From: Amoebidium appalachense | Lineage: Eukaryota; Ichthyosporea | NCBI GenBank assembly: GCA_963693365.1 | Contig: CAVNZM010000001.1 | Location: 9,920,001 to 9,984,000 of the forward strand | Reading direction: 5' to 3' | DNA length: 64,000 nt | In this document: positions 1-13,068 of the stretch, one piece after another | Position numbering within the stretch: position 1 is the stretch's first letter | How the letters are laid out: the number at the start of each line of letters is the position of its first letter | Position numbers and translations under genes: made by a program | Notes under the pieces: generated by a model | Seen by the model: the letters and a program-made list of their open reading frames with translations, nothing else | What the model was told of the DNA's origin: nothing | Databases searched by the model: none

Positions 1-942
1 GGAAGAGGGGTTAGGGAGGGGAAAGGGGGGTATCACACGGTGTTGCATATAAATATGCTCGACACTTCATAATAGGTCTGAGACTTCATATCAAGATATT
101 ACACGGATGTAGCGGTAAAGAAGGCGGGTGGCCATGGGGACAGAAGGGGAAACACAAACCGGTAAAGATGTGGCTTCTAAATCTAGCTGACGTGCCAAAG
201 CACTCAAGCCGTCCACACGGGCGGTAAGCATGAGCGTTGAGCATTGCATGCATTTCCTGTTTAAGCACGATGCCAAGTGTAAGCTATTGTTTGTTTGTCT
301 GCATCATCTGGTGTCAGGCAGCGTGCGTGCGCCATATGGGTACCTGCGTGTGGCCATGGTGGTGCCCTCCCCACTTATTTCGGCATTGAAGTTATTCCTA
401 AGACGATTATTATTGTCACGAAGTGGGGCCGGGAGGTGGAGAGGGTGGGGAGGGAGAGGGAGGGGGGGGAGGGGAGGGTGGTGGTGGTGGTGGTGGTGGT
501 GGTGGTGGTGGTGGTGGTGGTGGTGGTGGTGGTGGTGTTACATAAACTTTGACAACTAGGTCAAGGTGGGAGATCCCTCACATTTAAAAACATAGGGTTC
601 AGTCAATCAAAGCCACAACGTTACGTTAGGAGGCCAACCTGCAACATGTACAGATCACTAGTGCACAATTCTTAAGCGCCAAAAGGAAACGTTTCCCACT
701 AAGGGCACGGAGATAGCAGCCCCACCCACTCAACTCCACAGATCCCTCGTACCACCGCGCCGTTTGCCACAGAAACATCGGCAGTCTCAGGCCGGCACCC
801 CAGGAGCCGGCCGGCCCGGCGGGCGGCCGGGGCTCGGAAATCGTATTCCAAGCCTTGATCATCATGATACGGCCGCCTCTCTCGTACATAAGTTTAGGTA
901 TGATATATTTTATGCATTTTTATCCGTATAAATATATTGCTA

Positions 943-985
<43 letters not shown>

Positions 986-1431
986 CACATACATACATAC
1001 ATTATGTACACGCATGTCATCGATATCATCCGATCGGCGATCAATCCGATGATCATGCGCACGCCCGGCGGACCTACAATATGTCGATCACAATGGCGAC
1101 TCCACTGAACTATAGCATCACTAGAAAGAAAATAAATACGTGACAAATAAATACCAAACATATAAATAATAATATTATGCATGTTTTTCTTCTTGATAAA
1201 TAAAAAAAGAGCACGCTGTCGCGATGCCATGACAACAAGTGGAGGGTTGTTCTGATCAGATGGCCAAAAAGTGCCGCGGATTGATTCGACCTTAATGGAG
1301 TGCGGGCGAAGGAATGTATCTTGTAGCCTGGTCTTTAAAAGTTTAGGCTCAATCGTTTTCATTGTATTCTTTATTGTGAGATGATTGGTGTCTCTCAAGT
1401 GCATTCCATTGTGTACACCATAGTCACCAAT

Positions 1432-1533
1432 ACCATTCCCTCGGAGCCCTCCGCGATTGGCTGACGGTACTCTCGGTCCCCCACCAATCACCATTCCCTC
1501 GGAGCCCTCCGCGATTGGCTGACGGTACTCTCA
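1432..1533. repeat. Two-copy 58-bp tandem repeat
   Basis: A unit beginning accattccctcggagccctc occurs at 1432 and again at 1490, a period of 58 bp, and is essentially identical over about 43 bp of each copy. Both copies contain a gattggc sequence, an inverted CCAAT motif. Function unknown. Confidence 0.85.
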
Positions 1534-1620
1534 GAGTCTCGGAGGGGGGGGAGGAGAGGAGAAAACAACTGAAAAATGCAGAATAATGACAGAAGAAGGG
1601 GGTGGGGGGTCCTCGATGTC

Positions 1621-1659
<39 letters not shown>

Positions 1660-2424
1660 ACCCACCCACCGCCACCACTAAACACGACAATTAACTACGA
1701 AGTAAGATTTTCACTGTTACATGCCCCCCCCCCCCCCCCCCCCCCCCCCATACCTCTCCCCCCCCCCCCGCCCCCCCCCCCCCGCGGCCCCCCGAGGCCT
1801 CCCCCTCCCCCCTCCCACCCCACCCTTACAAAAAGATATGTGGCGGACCGGCGGTGAATTGAATTGACTTATAATTATAATTGATCCTGTCGGGTTGTTG
1901 ACTTGAATTGACTGGAAGTCGCGACTTAGGGGTGTCTGACTCAATTAACGACCTTAGTGACTTATTGCTAAATATAGTAACATATTTGGAGGCTCCGCGA
2001 GAATTAGAGGGGCGGGACATCTACCCGTCTCTCCCTCCCCCCCCCCCCCCCCCCCCCACGGCAATTCCCTCCCTCCCCACCCCCTCCAAAGTCACCCAAA
2101 TGTCTTGCCTGATCATGATGGCTCGGCATGACTTGGCAAAGTCAGGAGCTTTTTTGACTTTAAGTCATGACTCCGAGTCAAGTCACCACATCCCTGCAAG
2201 GCTTAGTGCCTATTATAACACCATCACTACAACCACAAAATGCCGTCTCTACATGTATCCCTTTTTTCATTATGGTGTGCAGTGTACACGTGTGTATATG
2301 TGTGTGCGTGTGTGCGTGTGTGCGTGTGTGCGTGTGTCCTGTACTGACGGAACTTCGCGTTCTTTTTTGCAGGATCACGTTGTGACGTTTGGGCAGTTTG
2401 GGCACTTTGGGGCCATCCGACGAT

Positions 2425-2492
2425 CCAATCAGAAGAGGCCAAAAACGTCTTTGGCCAATCAGAGAGTGCATAATTGTAGATTTCGGCCAATG
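2425..2492. promoter_or_regulatory. Cluster of three evenly spaced CCAAT motifs
   Basis: CCAAT occurs in the same orientation at about 2425, 2455 and 2487, with spacings of 30 and 32 bp (close to three helical turns). The surrounding bases are similar (gatCCAATCAGA, ggCCAATCAGA, ggCCAATGAAA). CCAAT is the binding site of the heterotrimeric factor NF-Y in eukaryotes. A regulatory role for the gene starting at 3099 is inference. Confidence 0.4.
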
Positions 2493-2553
2493 AAAGCTTC
2501 CTAAATCGCCACAACTTTTTTGATTCTTTGACGTACGCATAAGGGTTGAAAGT

Positions 2554-2664
2554 ACCAATGATAAGGCGTTTTCATTGAAAAAAAAAGTCGCATTCCAAAG
2601 ACCTGAAGGCACCAATGATAAGGCGTTTTCATTGATAGAATCGCATTCCAAAGACCTTCACCGT
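2554..2664. repeat. Two-copy 57-bp tandem repeat
   Basis: Two copies of a unit starting accaatgataaggcgttttc lie at 2554 and 2611. The second half, cgcattccaaagacct, is repeated as well. Copies differ mainly by a short A-run in the first. Each copy carries one CCAAT motif. Confidence 0.85.
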
Positions 2665-3098
2665 ACACTGAGCGCTTTCTACTTTTTTGTTTGTTTTATA
2701 AAAACTTTTTCTTTATGTTGTATTACGGTAGAAAAAAAAGGGAAACAACACAATCATTTTTTAGTTTTGTTTTCGCTGGTGCCATCTTGTAAAACTTTTC
2801 CTCGCATCTCGTGCATGGCCATTACCGCCAAATAGTTTCCAGTATTCCAACTTCATGTTCTGTGAAGCCAAAAAGCATATCACGTTGAACCAAAATAAGC
2901 TTCCTTCTTTTTCTTCCCTTCCCATCTTTTCTTGAGCCCATCCCAGACCAAGTCGTGCCGTCGAGCGAATTCCAGCTTTCTGCCCGCTCCCTCCCCCTCA
3001 ACCCACCCCACTTTCCTTCTCTGTTTTTAAATCTCCCCCTTCCCGCATACACCTAAGCATGCACCCACTATTCACCACCCGTGTAACGCCCCAGCAAT

Positions 3099-4778
3099 AT
3101 GCACGAATCTGTAGGGTCCAAATTTAGCCCAACAGAAACAAAACACCCCGTTAGCACCCACCAACACACCTTATCACCCACGACCACAGGGGTGGATCAA
3201 ATTTCTCCAACGGCTGCCAGTTTCACACAAACATCACACGAATCCAGCAGTTATGCAGTTGCCCCCCATGGCGTCTTCAAAACCCCTCCTCGAGACTCTG
3301 AGTCCATAAGGAGCGGGAAGCAAAGGGCGTCATTAGAGCGTTCCAAAGATGCAGGGATCATCCTTGGCCCCCCAGTCGAAACTGTCTGTGTGGAAACTGA
3401 AAACACCGAGGACGATAAACCCTTCGAGCAGAGAGAAGCGGCAAGAAGGAGGTTACAAGATGCAACAAGGAGATATAACAGACATGCAGAGCTAATTGCT
3501 GAGGAATTGGGCCTCCAGAACGAATCCGGACCGGAAGCCCAACTAGAAAAAGCTGCAAACAAGTATAGGGAAAGGCAGGCGGCAAGCGTCGGGGTGTATG
3601 TGAGGCAGACGTTCATCGCGCACGTTGTGGTGCTTATTATAGCCCTGGGTGTGGAAATACTGTTTTTGGCATTATGCGTGCGCGTCACCAATGTCAGCCC
3701 GTATTATACGGTGCGAACTCAGACAGATGCTCTTAGCTGCGCGCAATCGGCTGTTCTAGGGGCACAACATGCACAACCATATAACGAAACGCTCTACCAG
3801 GAGGCGAATATGTTACTCGATTCACAAGTGCAACTATTCCAAGAGGTGACTGGGAAAGCGAAAGCGCTAGGGTGGCAGCTATACGTATACGAGATTAGTT
3901 TTTCGTTGATAAGTTTTCTTATTGTGGGTGTCATCGGTCTCGTTGTGTTTGCTAAGCGAAGTCACCCAGCTGTAAGATCGCGCGGGCGGGTATACCTCGT
4001 TCTACTCTTCACGGTTTCCCTCGGTGTTGTAACGTCTTCCTTGTTCATGTCCGTAGCCTACCTCGTTCAACTCGGCCAGTTCCCAGCGGATGCCGATTAC
4101 CATGTTCCTGAGGTTTTAAACCGGGAGATCCTCTATTTCTCCAACCTAGTTTTTTCTAGTTTTCTCATCGCAATTTTCTTCATCTCGGCATACCTTTCCG
4201 TTTTAATCATGCGGCAGCGGATGCTTGCGGCGGCCTTCAGCAGTAATGTTATCAGTGCGGGGGTGAAAAAGTTCAGCCCATTGAGATTTACCCTCCTCAT
4301 GACCGTTTTGGGGTTCTTGAGTTGTAGCATTACATATTTCATCTGGAGGTTCCGTGACATAGTTCACCCATCGGGGACTCGATATGCCGCTCTCGGCCTT
4401 TTACCTATAACATTGATATACGGCCCGGTTTTATTGTATTATATCTTTAAGTCGCGGAGGACGTCTATCCAGTTCAACGATTTCTACTCGAATTTGCGAA
4501 CAATGTTGGCTTTGGTCGTGACATTTGGTGTCCTGATGACATACAGCATGATAAACCCCCACCACATAATTTCCGCATTCGTTGGATATTCGTCCATCCT
4601 CCGGTTTGTCGTTTCCGTGCAGACACTGGACCAATTCGCTACCCAGGTTATCCAAGCACGTTGGGATATGCCCCACACGACGGCAGATTTGCGGGGTCCA
4701 AGCACATTGACGGCGCGAATTTTCAATTGGACGTTGCCTTTAACTGCCAGGCCAAGGACACGACCACAGCTTCAGCAG
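3099..4778 (+). CDS. Multi-pass membrane protein with N-terminal coiled coil (main exon)
   Basis: A 560-codon open exon begins at ATG 3099 and ends at the donor CAG|gtatgg (4779). Residues 1-100 are polar and Ser/Thr-rich. Residues about 107-160 are charged and probably helical or coiled-coil. Hydrophobic segments follow at about 170-196, 262-286, 298-324, 345-371, 394-417, 429-452, 466-486 and 490-510, giving seven or eight membrane spans. The loop at 197-260 carries potential N-glycosylation sites (NVS 198, NET 229) and is probably lumenal or extracellular. The layout recalls seven-span receptor-like proteins, but I recognise no family motif and assign no function. A possible last exon is 5327-5368, after the acceptor ccctttcag, in phase and ending in TAG. 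Another possible acceptor is at 4993. The 3' end is therefore unsettled. Confidence 0.75.
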
Positions 4779-4838
4779 GTATGGTGTGGCTTGAGTTCCT
4801 CCCCCCCCTTCCCCCCCCCCCCCCCCCCCCCCCCCCCC

Positions 4839-4953
4839 GGGCGCTTATGACACGTAATGTGCGCATTGCTGATGTTGCATACTTGAATGTTTGCTTTTGC
4901 ATTTGTCCCGTACCATGATTCTCGTGTATGTGTACTTCGTACCGTGTTCCGCC
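4839..4953 (+). repeat. Poly-C-flanked dispersed element, copy A
   Basis: About 115 bp of non-simple sequence sits between two long C-runs, downstream of the donor at 4779. It shares blocks such as tgctgatgttgcatacttga and gtgtacttcgtaccgtgttc with the copies at 14271, 23520, 27871, 28245 and 30395. It is in the same orientation as the host gene. Confidence 0.75.
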
Positions 4954-5521
4954 TCCCCCCCCCCCCCCCCCCCCCCCCCTCCCCCCCCCCCAGGCACAGC
5001 CACCTCCACCGCTCTTGAAAAACCATGTGCACACAAACACAATTGAAAGTACTGACATCAGGTGCGGCAGCAGGAGACACGAACACATTATCAAGTACAC
5101 GCACATGCACGGGTGCACGTGCGCACACACACACACACACACACTTACACACTTACACATGCACCTTGGCGGGAATGTGAGTTTACACGTGTGCACATAC
5201 ACAGGCTAGTACTGTACACGTGGCTCACAGACTTACATGGTGGCACAGTGGCACACATACACACCTACTCGCTCTCTTTCCTCTGTCATTCGATTTCTCA
5301 TTTCACTTGCCCACTCACCCTTTCAGAAGTCTATGGGCACATGTTTATTCCCCGAAGTTTCTAAATAGAAAATCTGCCGGTTTTTCAGAGTTTGCTTTGA
5401 TGCCGATGGTGGCAAGGTTTGGTAACTGGTGTGGTATGTACTACAGGTGCAAGCGTTAAACCAGATTCACGTTTTGGATGATACGGAAAGGAGGGAGGGA
5501 GGGAGGGATCCGCGGGCGCGT

Positions 5522-5557
<36 letters not shown>

Positions 5558-5685
5558 CGCGACATGCAGGAGCAGGCTTCGATATACAGGGCAAGGGTGC
5601 CACACACACACCCCATAGTCCCTCTTGAAATTAAAAATAAAAAACTAACAATGTGGCACAGTTGTATGATATTTTTTTAAAACTA

Positions 5686-5781
5686 ACAATATGTTAACCT
5701 CGCAGACCACACCTAGCCCCAAGGCCGGTGCCGACAATATGTTAACCTCGCTGACCACACCTAGCCCCAAGGCCGGCGCCA
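5686..5781. repeat. Two-copy 48-bp tandem repeat
   Basis: Two head-to-tail copies start acaatatgttaacctcg at 5686 and 5734 and differ at only a few positions. Function unknown. Confidence 0.9.
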
Positions 5782-6149
5782 ATGGTTCAGAGGTCGAACG
5801 GCCGAATATGTTCGTGACTACCGAATATCCCGCATGATTTTATGTTTTATCCATCTGTGAGGTATCATCTTAGAGACAAGTTGCTGCAGAACCGTGACAT
5901 GACACCTGCGCAGTATTTGCCACAAATTCAAAACACAAATATATACAATCACACACGTTTTCGCTTGCGTGCATTCTGAGCTATTTTAGTATTTATATAA
6001 GGTATGCCATAGTGAACAATGCTGTTAACCTCCTTTCTGTATGCAGGGAGCAACTAGTACTCTGTACATACATGTATACTTGATGAATAGTTCTCCACTG
6101 TGTTGTAGCCAAGATTTATTTATTGTTTAGAATGCTATGAATGAATAGT

Positions 6150-6427
6150 AATTTCGCTCAATTATACAGGTCAATTGCTTTCTGTTGCTGGGCGTGAACA
6201 TCGTGCGCACGCGGCAGGAACACGTGTTTAGTTACGTTATGTATGTATTCTCGTCCCTAAGCTTGACGGCCAGCATCGATGTTGTTATTAATTTCGCTCA
6301 ATTATACATGTCCATTGCTTTCTGTTGCTGGGCGTGAACATCGTGCGCACGTGGCAGGAACACATGTTGAATTACGTTAAGTATCTATTCTCGTCCCTAA
6401 GCTTGATGGCCAGCATCGATGGTTGTT
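6150..6427. repeat. Two-copy 140-bp tandem duplication
   Basis: The segment beginning aatttcgctcaattataca at 6150 recurs at 6290. Both copies end in ggccagcatcgat. By eye they are about 90% identical over some 130 bp. Function unknown. Confidence 0.9.
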
Positions 6428-7445
6428 TCAAAAATTAACACAATGCAGGAGGCATTGCAGGAGGCATTTCTGGAGTGTATGATCGACAAATATGTTTGAA
6501 GCGGAGCCATGAGCATGAAATGCACGTGGCAGAAAATCATCATCCCGGATTATTATATTTGTGATGGTGATTCTCGATATCTATCTGCTTTACCTATACA
6601 CCCCACGCCGAAACTAATAATTCAGTTTATACAGTTCACTATCCAGTTAGGATTCACAACCGGCCTTCGATTTAAATTCATGGCAACCGTTACCTACGTA
6701 GGTATACCACTCAGTATGCTGTCCTATTCAAAGGGCCCATCGATCACCAGGCGGAATGCAAGCCTTGTATACGTACGTGATGGACTAGTTGATAAAAGTT
6801 TTTGAGACCTGCCCGCGGAAGCCTGTTACTGTGAAAAACGCTTCTACGCACACAGCTACATATACAAAGTCATACAAAGCGAGGTTCCCCTTTGGTACAT
6901 ACGTATTGCAGTGCCAGTAGCCGTTGCATTGTAAAAGACCAATATCCATATTGGGGTTTAACAAAGTGATACTGTTGGCTTTCACGGGTTATTTGGTGGC
7001 GGGAAATTCAAATCTTTTGGGCTTCCGCGATCTGGCTGTGCCCAGCACCACGGCTGTACCATATGTACAGAGCGTGTTGTGTTTTTTTGCGTGTTAACCA
7101 TCAGAAGGAATTCAAAAACAGGCTCTTAGACCTCTCCAACAAGAACCTTAATGTATAGAAAGGCGATAGAGTAGAACTAAAAGGTGTTCCAGCAGAAGTC
7201 TTCGTGCCCCCGAACACACACACTGCTCATGAGATGGTCTAGACTTCAAGTTTTATAGGTGGTTTGCATAATACAAAGAACAACAACAACACAGATGCTT
7301 CACAGAATATCTTGAATCTCGGGGAAAAATAATCATAATGCATATTAGTGAAGCTTAATACACTATATGGGCAATTGGCGCTCCCACATCGATAAAGACT
7401 CTGTACTAACCTTAGGAGAGGAAGAGTTGGGCACGTCCAGAAAAC

Positions 7446-8501
7446 ATGGACACAGATCTTTCGTACAACGGCGCCGAACCGGGGAGATGGAGTGACCCGG
7501 GAGCAGGAGACGTTCTTTATATAAACCAGGTATGTTCGCGCCTTTTTGAATGGGAGTGTGAGGGAAATCACGAGGACGAACGTGCAGCCAGAATGGAAGT
7601 GAAGCCGAAGGGAATGTGCTTTGATGTGTCAAAGAGAGCGTCCTTTGTCACGCAGTAGGGAAGGGGTGTAAAATCTACTCAATGTCGTGTGTGTTGGTGG
7701 GGAATAGAAAGATATTCTAAAGAGAAAACATTTAATAGTGAAAACCCTCTTTCTTGTTTAAAATTTGGGCCCCAATACCTTGTTTCCCGAAAGTGAGTTG
7801 GTCTTGAGGAGTTACACACAACTTTTTCTGACATGGTTCATTCATCCTCTTAAGAAAATGGCACCCCACCGCGGATTCTTATCATATCTACACCTCTCAC
7901 ATTTTTCCTAAGTCGCTCCTTTCCACCTTTTTACCTTCTCCCCCGCTCCCTTCCCCTCCCTCCCCCCCCCCCCCCCCCCCTCCCCCCCCCCCCCCCCCCC
8001 CCTCCCGCCTTTCCCACCTCCCCTCTCATCATCTGCCCCGTCATCCCACTCTGTGCCTCATCTCCCTTCATTCGCCTATTTTATCTTGCTGTGAACATAG
8101 CAGCTAACCTAACCTCCTCTTCCCCCTTCCCCCTTCCCCCCCTCCCCTTTTCTGTTTCCCTTTGGCCAAATCACACACCTCCCCCCCCCCCCCCCTCCCA
8201 CACACACACACAAAAAAAAAACCTCTGATCGATTCCCCAACGCGACCTCCCCCTTTCCTCCCCACACCTCTGCACCTCATGCAAATACACGCACACACAC
8301 ACACACTCTCTCTCTCTCTCTCTGACATAGCAAACCCAATCTTTCCTCCCTTCTAACCCCTCCCCCCTCCACCCCCTCCCCTCCCCTCCTTCCGCCTTCC
8401 CTCCTTTCCCCCGCCACACTTTCCCATTCCCCAAGCCACATATGCACCCACATGCCCCGATTCAAACACATACACACACGCACATGCACACACGCACACA
8501 C

Positions 8502-8536
<35 letters not shown>

Positions 8537-9287
8537 TATACACACTAGCAACCCCCCCCCCCCCCTCCCCCCTCCACCCCTCCTTCCTCCCCCTATTCCC
8601 TTCTCCCCCCCCCCCCCCCCCCCCTTCTTCTTCCCCCTCTTCCCCTACCTCCTTCTCGTATTATCCCTCTTCCCTCCCCTCCCCCCTCCCCTCCCCTTAC
8701 CTTCCCCCCTTTCTTCCCCTGTTTTTCCCTCCAGGTTCTCACAAACACAGGCTGTCCGACCATCCTCTCCCTCAGCAACGCGGATGAGAAACTACGAAAC
8801 AATGTGATTTCGGTAGTTTCACACCTCCTTCGTGTCCATGCCGACCACGAGGGAGAGAGGGACGTGTGGGAGTCTGGCTTGGTGAGGGCCCGGGAGAAGG
8901 AGAATGACTTGCATGCTACTGTCGGGAGGTTGAGGGAAACTATCGAGGTGAGTGTGGAAGGGGGGAGGGGGGGAGGGACAGAGGGACGGAATGGTTTGTG
9001 TGTGCAGGGTGTGGGTGTGTGTTTCTGTGTGTGTGTGTGTGTGTGTGTTCGTGTTCGTGTCAGTATGTATGTGTCTGTCAAGTGTGTGTGCTTGTGTTTG
9101 TGTGTATGTGTGTGTGTGTGGGGGGGGGGGGGGGGTGGAGGTGAGGGGGGGGGGGGGGGGGGAGTGGGAAGGGAGGGGGGAAGTGAACGGTGAGGGCTAG
9201 AATGCCACTATCGGTAGGCTGAAAGAACCTATCGAGGTGGATGTGGTGGGGAAGATTGGGAGGGTGTGAGTGTGTAGGTGGGTGGGT

Positions 9288-9319
<32 letters not shown>

Positions 9320-9475
9320 GGGTCTGTGTGTGTGTGCAGAGAGAGAGTGTGTATGTGTGGTGTGTCTGTGTCTGTGTCTGTGTGGGTGGACGTGGACGTG
9401 GACGTGGATGTGGATGTGGGGGTCGGTGGGTGTTTTAGTGAGTTGGTGTGTGTATGTGGGGAGCTGGAGGGGAGG

Positions 9476-9532
<57 letters not shown>

Positions 9533-9822
9533 CCTGTGTAGGGGGGGGAGGGGGGGGACTAGTGATTGTCGGAGAAAAAAGCAATATAGCATTTTGTGCA
9601 TGCCACTATACGGAGGTCGAGGGGAGCCAGTGATTAGGGTGTCTGGACTGGGTTCTCGAGGGGGGGGGGGGGGGGGGGGGGGGAGGGGAGGGGGGCATGG
9701 TACAATCGAAAAGTTTGAAGATAGTGGTTGGATTGGTTGAGTGGATATTTTGGTGTGTATGTGTGTGGGTGTTGAATGAGACCGGAGGGCAGGGAAAAGT
9801 GTGTGTGCGCGCGCGTGTGTGT

Positions 9823-9854
<32 letters not shown>

Positions 9855-10223
9855 CGTTGGGGGAGGGGGGGGGGGGGGGGGGGGCTGGGGGTTAAAAATA
9901 GTCTGCGTACAGTTCTCTTGACAGCGTGAAGCATGGTATTGAGTGCGTGGGCCAGTCTTTGTGTGTGTTTTGGGGAGGCGGGGTTGGTGTATGTGTGTGG
10001 GTGGGTGGGTGGGTGGTTGCCTCCCGTTGTTGCTTCCGTTCATTTCTCGTTTTCACTGGTGCATTCCAGTTATGTAAATGCCTTTCTTGTTTTCATCCTC
10101 TTTCCTGTTTCCTTCCATCTTTCTTGCCGTTTATTATTTCCTTCTCTCCCCCCCCCTACCCCCCCCCCCCCCCCCCCCCCCCTCCCTCTTCCCCCTCCCC
10201 CCGCACGCACGCACACACACACA

Positions 10224-10271
<48 letters not shown>

Positions 10272-10508
10272 CACACTTTTTCCCTTTTTTCTTTCTTTCT
10301 CCACTTTTCCCCACTTTCAGGCTTCCGAGCAGCGATGTGCTCAGGCAGAGATGAAGTGGCAGCAGTGTGTGGCCGAGGTGGACAGGCGCAAATTGGAGAA
10401 TATCCGCCTCAAGGAGGAGGTTTGTGAGATGCATTTTTTCTAACTCGATTTTGCCTTTCCCCCCCTCTTCCCCCCATAAGAAAAAGTACCCATCCCTCCC
10501 CTCTTCCT

Positions 10509-10540
<32 letters not shown>

Positions 10541-10930
10541 CCCCCCCCCGGGTCCGTATTATGTTATTATTATTATTATTACTATTATTATTATTATTTG
10601 GAGGAGGGAGAGGGGGGGGGGGGGGGGAAGCTCTATGAGTTCGTCTCGACTGCTGTTGCGATGTTTGTTTGCTTTAATCTGTCGAGGTTGGAAGGGGGGA
10701 GGGGGGGGGGAGGGGGCGCTGGCTACACCATGAAGAAGGCGAGTCACTTTACATGTAGGTCATGGCACACACACACACACACACACACAATCACAACACC
10801 TGCATCGCCCCACCATCCCCCACTTCCCCCTGCATCTATTAGGCAACCTCTTCACATGTGGTTTGCACGCAGCATTGTGTTGTCCGTTCAGGAAGATTTA
10901 CTTCCTTCTCCATTGCACATTCTTACCCCC

Positions 10931-10961
<31 letters not shown>

Positions 10962-10982
10962 AAAAAAAAAAAAAAATCTGCA

Positions 10983-11029
<47 letters not shown>

Positions 11030-11053
11030 TACACAAACACACACAACATGCCC

Positions 11054-11087
<34 letters not shown>

Positions 11088-11877
11088 ATCCCCCTGCACA
11101 CACATACACACACAACACAAACACACACTACACCCCTGCCCCTTCCTCCCATCCTCCCTCCCTCCCCCCCCCCTCCCCCCCCTCCGCCCCCGCGGGGCAC
11201 ACACACACACACACAAACAGGTAAACCGGCTCAACTCCATTATCAAGAACAACGAGACCCACTACATTCACAAGCTCACCCGCACGGAACAAGATTGCCA
11301 GAAGCTCCAGGAAAAACTCTCCAAGATGCTGCGATCACAAATTCCAAAGGGGGGGTCCGGAGCGCCCGCAATTAAGGTGGTGGGGGGTCCATCGTTGCTA
11401 AAACCGAAATTGGGGGCGGCGAGGGCTACGGCGGTCGATTTTGACCACAGTGGATACGTGGAGGTGGGGTTTCCCATCTACAACCCTCGTCCCTTAATTC
11501 CCCCCCCCCAGATCACCACACTCTCCCTCCCTTCCTCCTTCTCTCCCCCTCTCTCTCTCCCTTTCCCTCTCTCTGTCCCCCCCCCCCCCCCCCCCCCCCC
11601 CTCCCCCCATCAATCTCTCTCTTCCTCTTCATGTCCTCTGTTAGATACTGGTGTGTCCTTTCCAATCCGTTTTCTCATCCACCCATTCGACTTTCACACC
11701 AAGATCATGCATAAGAGCAACTAACCCTTCCACACTCACCAGGTGCGCATGCCCGCGCGCAAACATACGTGCACACACACACACACATTCACAAGCACAG
11801 GCGCACACACACACACATTCACAAGCGCATCCGCGCGCGCGCATGCGGGCGCGCACGCACACACACAATCACAAGCG

Positions 11878-11908
<31 letters not shown>

Positions 11909-12275
11909 TACCATCGCCAGATTCTCGCCCCCCCCCCCCCCCCCCCCCCCAACCTGCCCACTTTTCCCCTGTTCCCCCCCCCCCCCCCCCCCCCCCCTTC
12001 CCCCCCCCTTTCCAGTCAGCAGGACTCCTAGTCTGTTAGAATTTTATGTTTCCTGTTTGCCATTTCTGTTTCTCACCTGCACGTATAGTGTGCCCCTCCC
12101 CCTCCCCCTCTTCCCTCTCCTCTCTCTCCGTCCTTCCCCTCCCTCCTCTTCTCCTCCACCCCCGCTCCCTCCCTTTCAAGTCCACAGGGCTTCTAGTCGG
12201 CTATAGTTCTATGATTTATTTTCACCGTTTTTTCTGTTGCTCAAATGCTTCTTCCATTGCACACGTATTTTGTGC

Positions 12276-12314
<39 letters not shown>

Positions 12315-12656
12315 TTCCTCCCCGGCGCCGCGCTCCCCTCCCTCCCTCCGTTTCCAGTCCGCAGGACTCCTATGTAGTTTTATAAAGTTTCATAATTCAA
12401 ATTTACCGTTTTTTTCTTTTTTTTTGACCCGCTCCTTTCATTGCACACGTATTGTGTGTGCCCCCCTCTCCCCCCCCCCCCTTTTTCCCCTCCGTTTTCA
12501 GTCCCCAGGACTCCTAGTTTAGTAAAGTTTTATACTTCATGTTTACTTTTTTTTCCTTTTTTAACCCACCCCTCATTGCACACAGTTGAGGCAGGTAAAT
12601 ACTGTCCTTTTGACGTTAGAATTCTGTTCCTCGTTTGCTATTTCTGTTTCTCATCC

Positions 12657-12687
<31 letters not shown>

Positions 12688-13028
12688 ACCTCCCCTCATC
12701 TATTGCACACAGTCCGGGCAGACAAGTCGTTGCCGGAAGCTGGAGGCGGATGCTTTGAAGCTGCGGTCGTTGGTGGAGACAGTCAGTGCACAGATACACA
12801 CACAGATTGCTGACTTTAAGGGTATGTGGAACATGCGCACGTGCACAGACACGTACATGTATACACACACACCCACACACATGTATACACATACACAAAG
12901 ACACACACACAGATTGCTGACGTCAAAGTTGTGTGGAATATGCACACACATGCATACGCATACACGCACGCGCACGCGCACATATAGATGCATGCATATA
13001 TACACACATGCATACACACACACACATG

Positions 13029-13068
<40 letters not shown>

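Larger units (their letters stand above)
1..3098. other. Intergenic region with simple repeats
   Basis: I see no credible gene here. The stretch holds a GGT-repeat tract (about 478-537), a TA-repeat tract (about 944-979), several C-runs (around 1622-1659, 1724-1749, 1761-1783 and 2038-2057), two small tandem duplications and a CCAAT cluster, which are listed separately. A TATAAAA sequence lies at about 2697-2703, roughly 400 bp before the start codon at 3099. It may or may not be the promoter of that gene. Short open frames in this stretch are made of repeat-encoded residues or lack recognisable domains. Confidence 0.6.
5369..7445. other. Intergenic region between membrane-protein gene and ADIP-like gene
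   Basis: It holds a G-run (about 5521-5556), two tandem duplications (listed separately) and otherwise mixed sequence of ordinary complexity. A 98-codon open frame at 6509-6805 has no recognisable domain and I do not call it. The promoter of the ADIP-like gene should lie in the last few hundred bases, but I see no convincing TATA box there. Confidence 0.5.

Noticed and set aside
1576-1857. Proline- or glycine-rich open frames here and throughout the window
   Set aside because: They arise from C-runs and G-runs, appear on both strands, and have no start context or domain.
4994-5209. Alternative C-terminal exon of the membrane protein after the acceptor at 4993
   Set aside because: It is in phase but reads PPPP then Thr-His repeats from CA microsatellite; the short exon at 5327 after a T-containing acceptor seems at least as likely.
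6509-6805. 98-codon open frame upstream of the ADIP-like gene
   Set aside because: No domain, no repeat-independent support, and length within chance expectation for AT-rich DNA.
9448-9541. Telomere- or CRISPR-like repeat arrays
   Set aside because: The repeats are dinucleotide or homopolymer tracts without spacers or a constant telomeric unit; not a CRISPR array, and no telomere repeat was seen.
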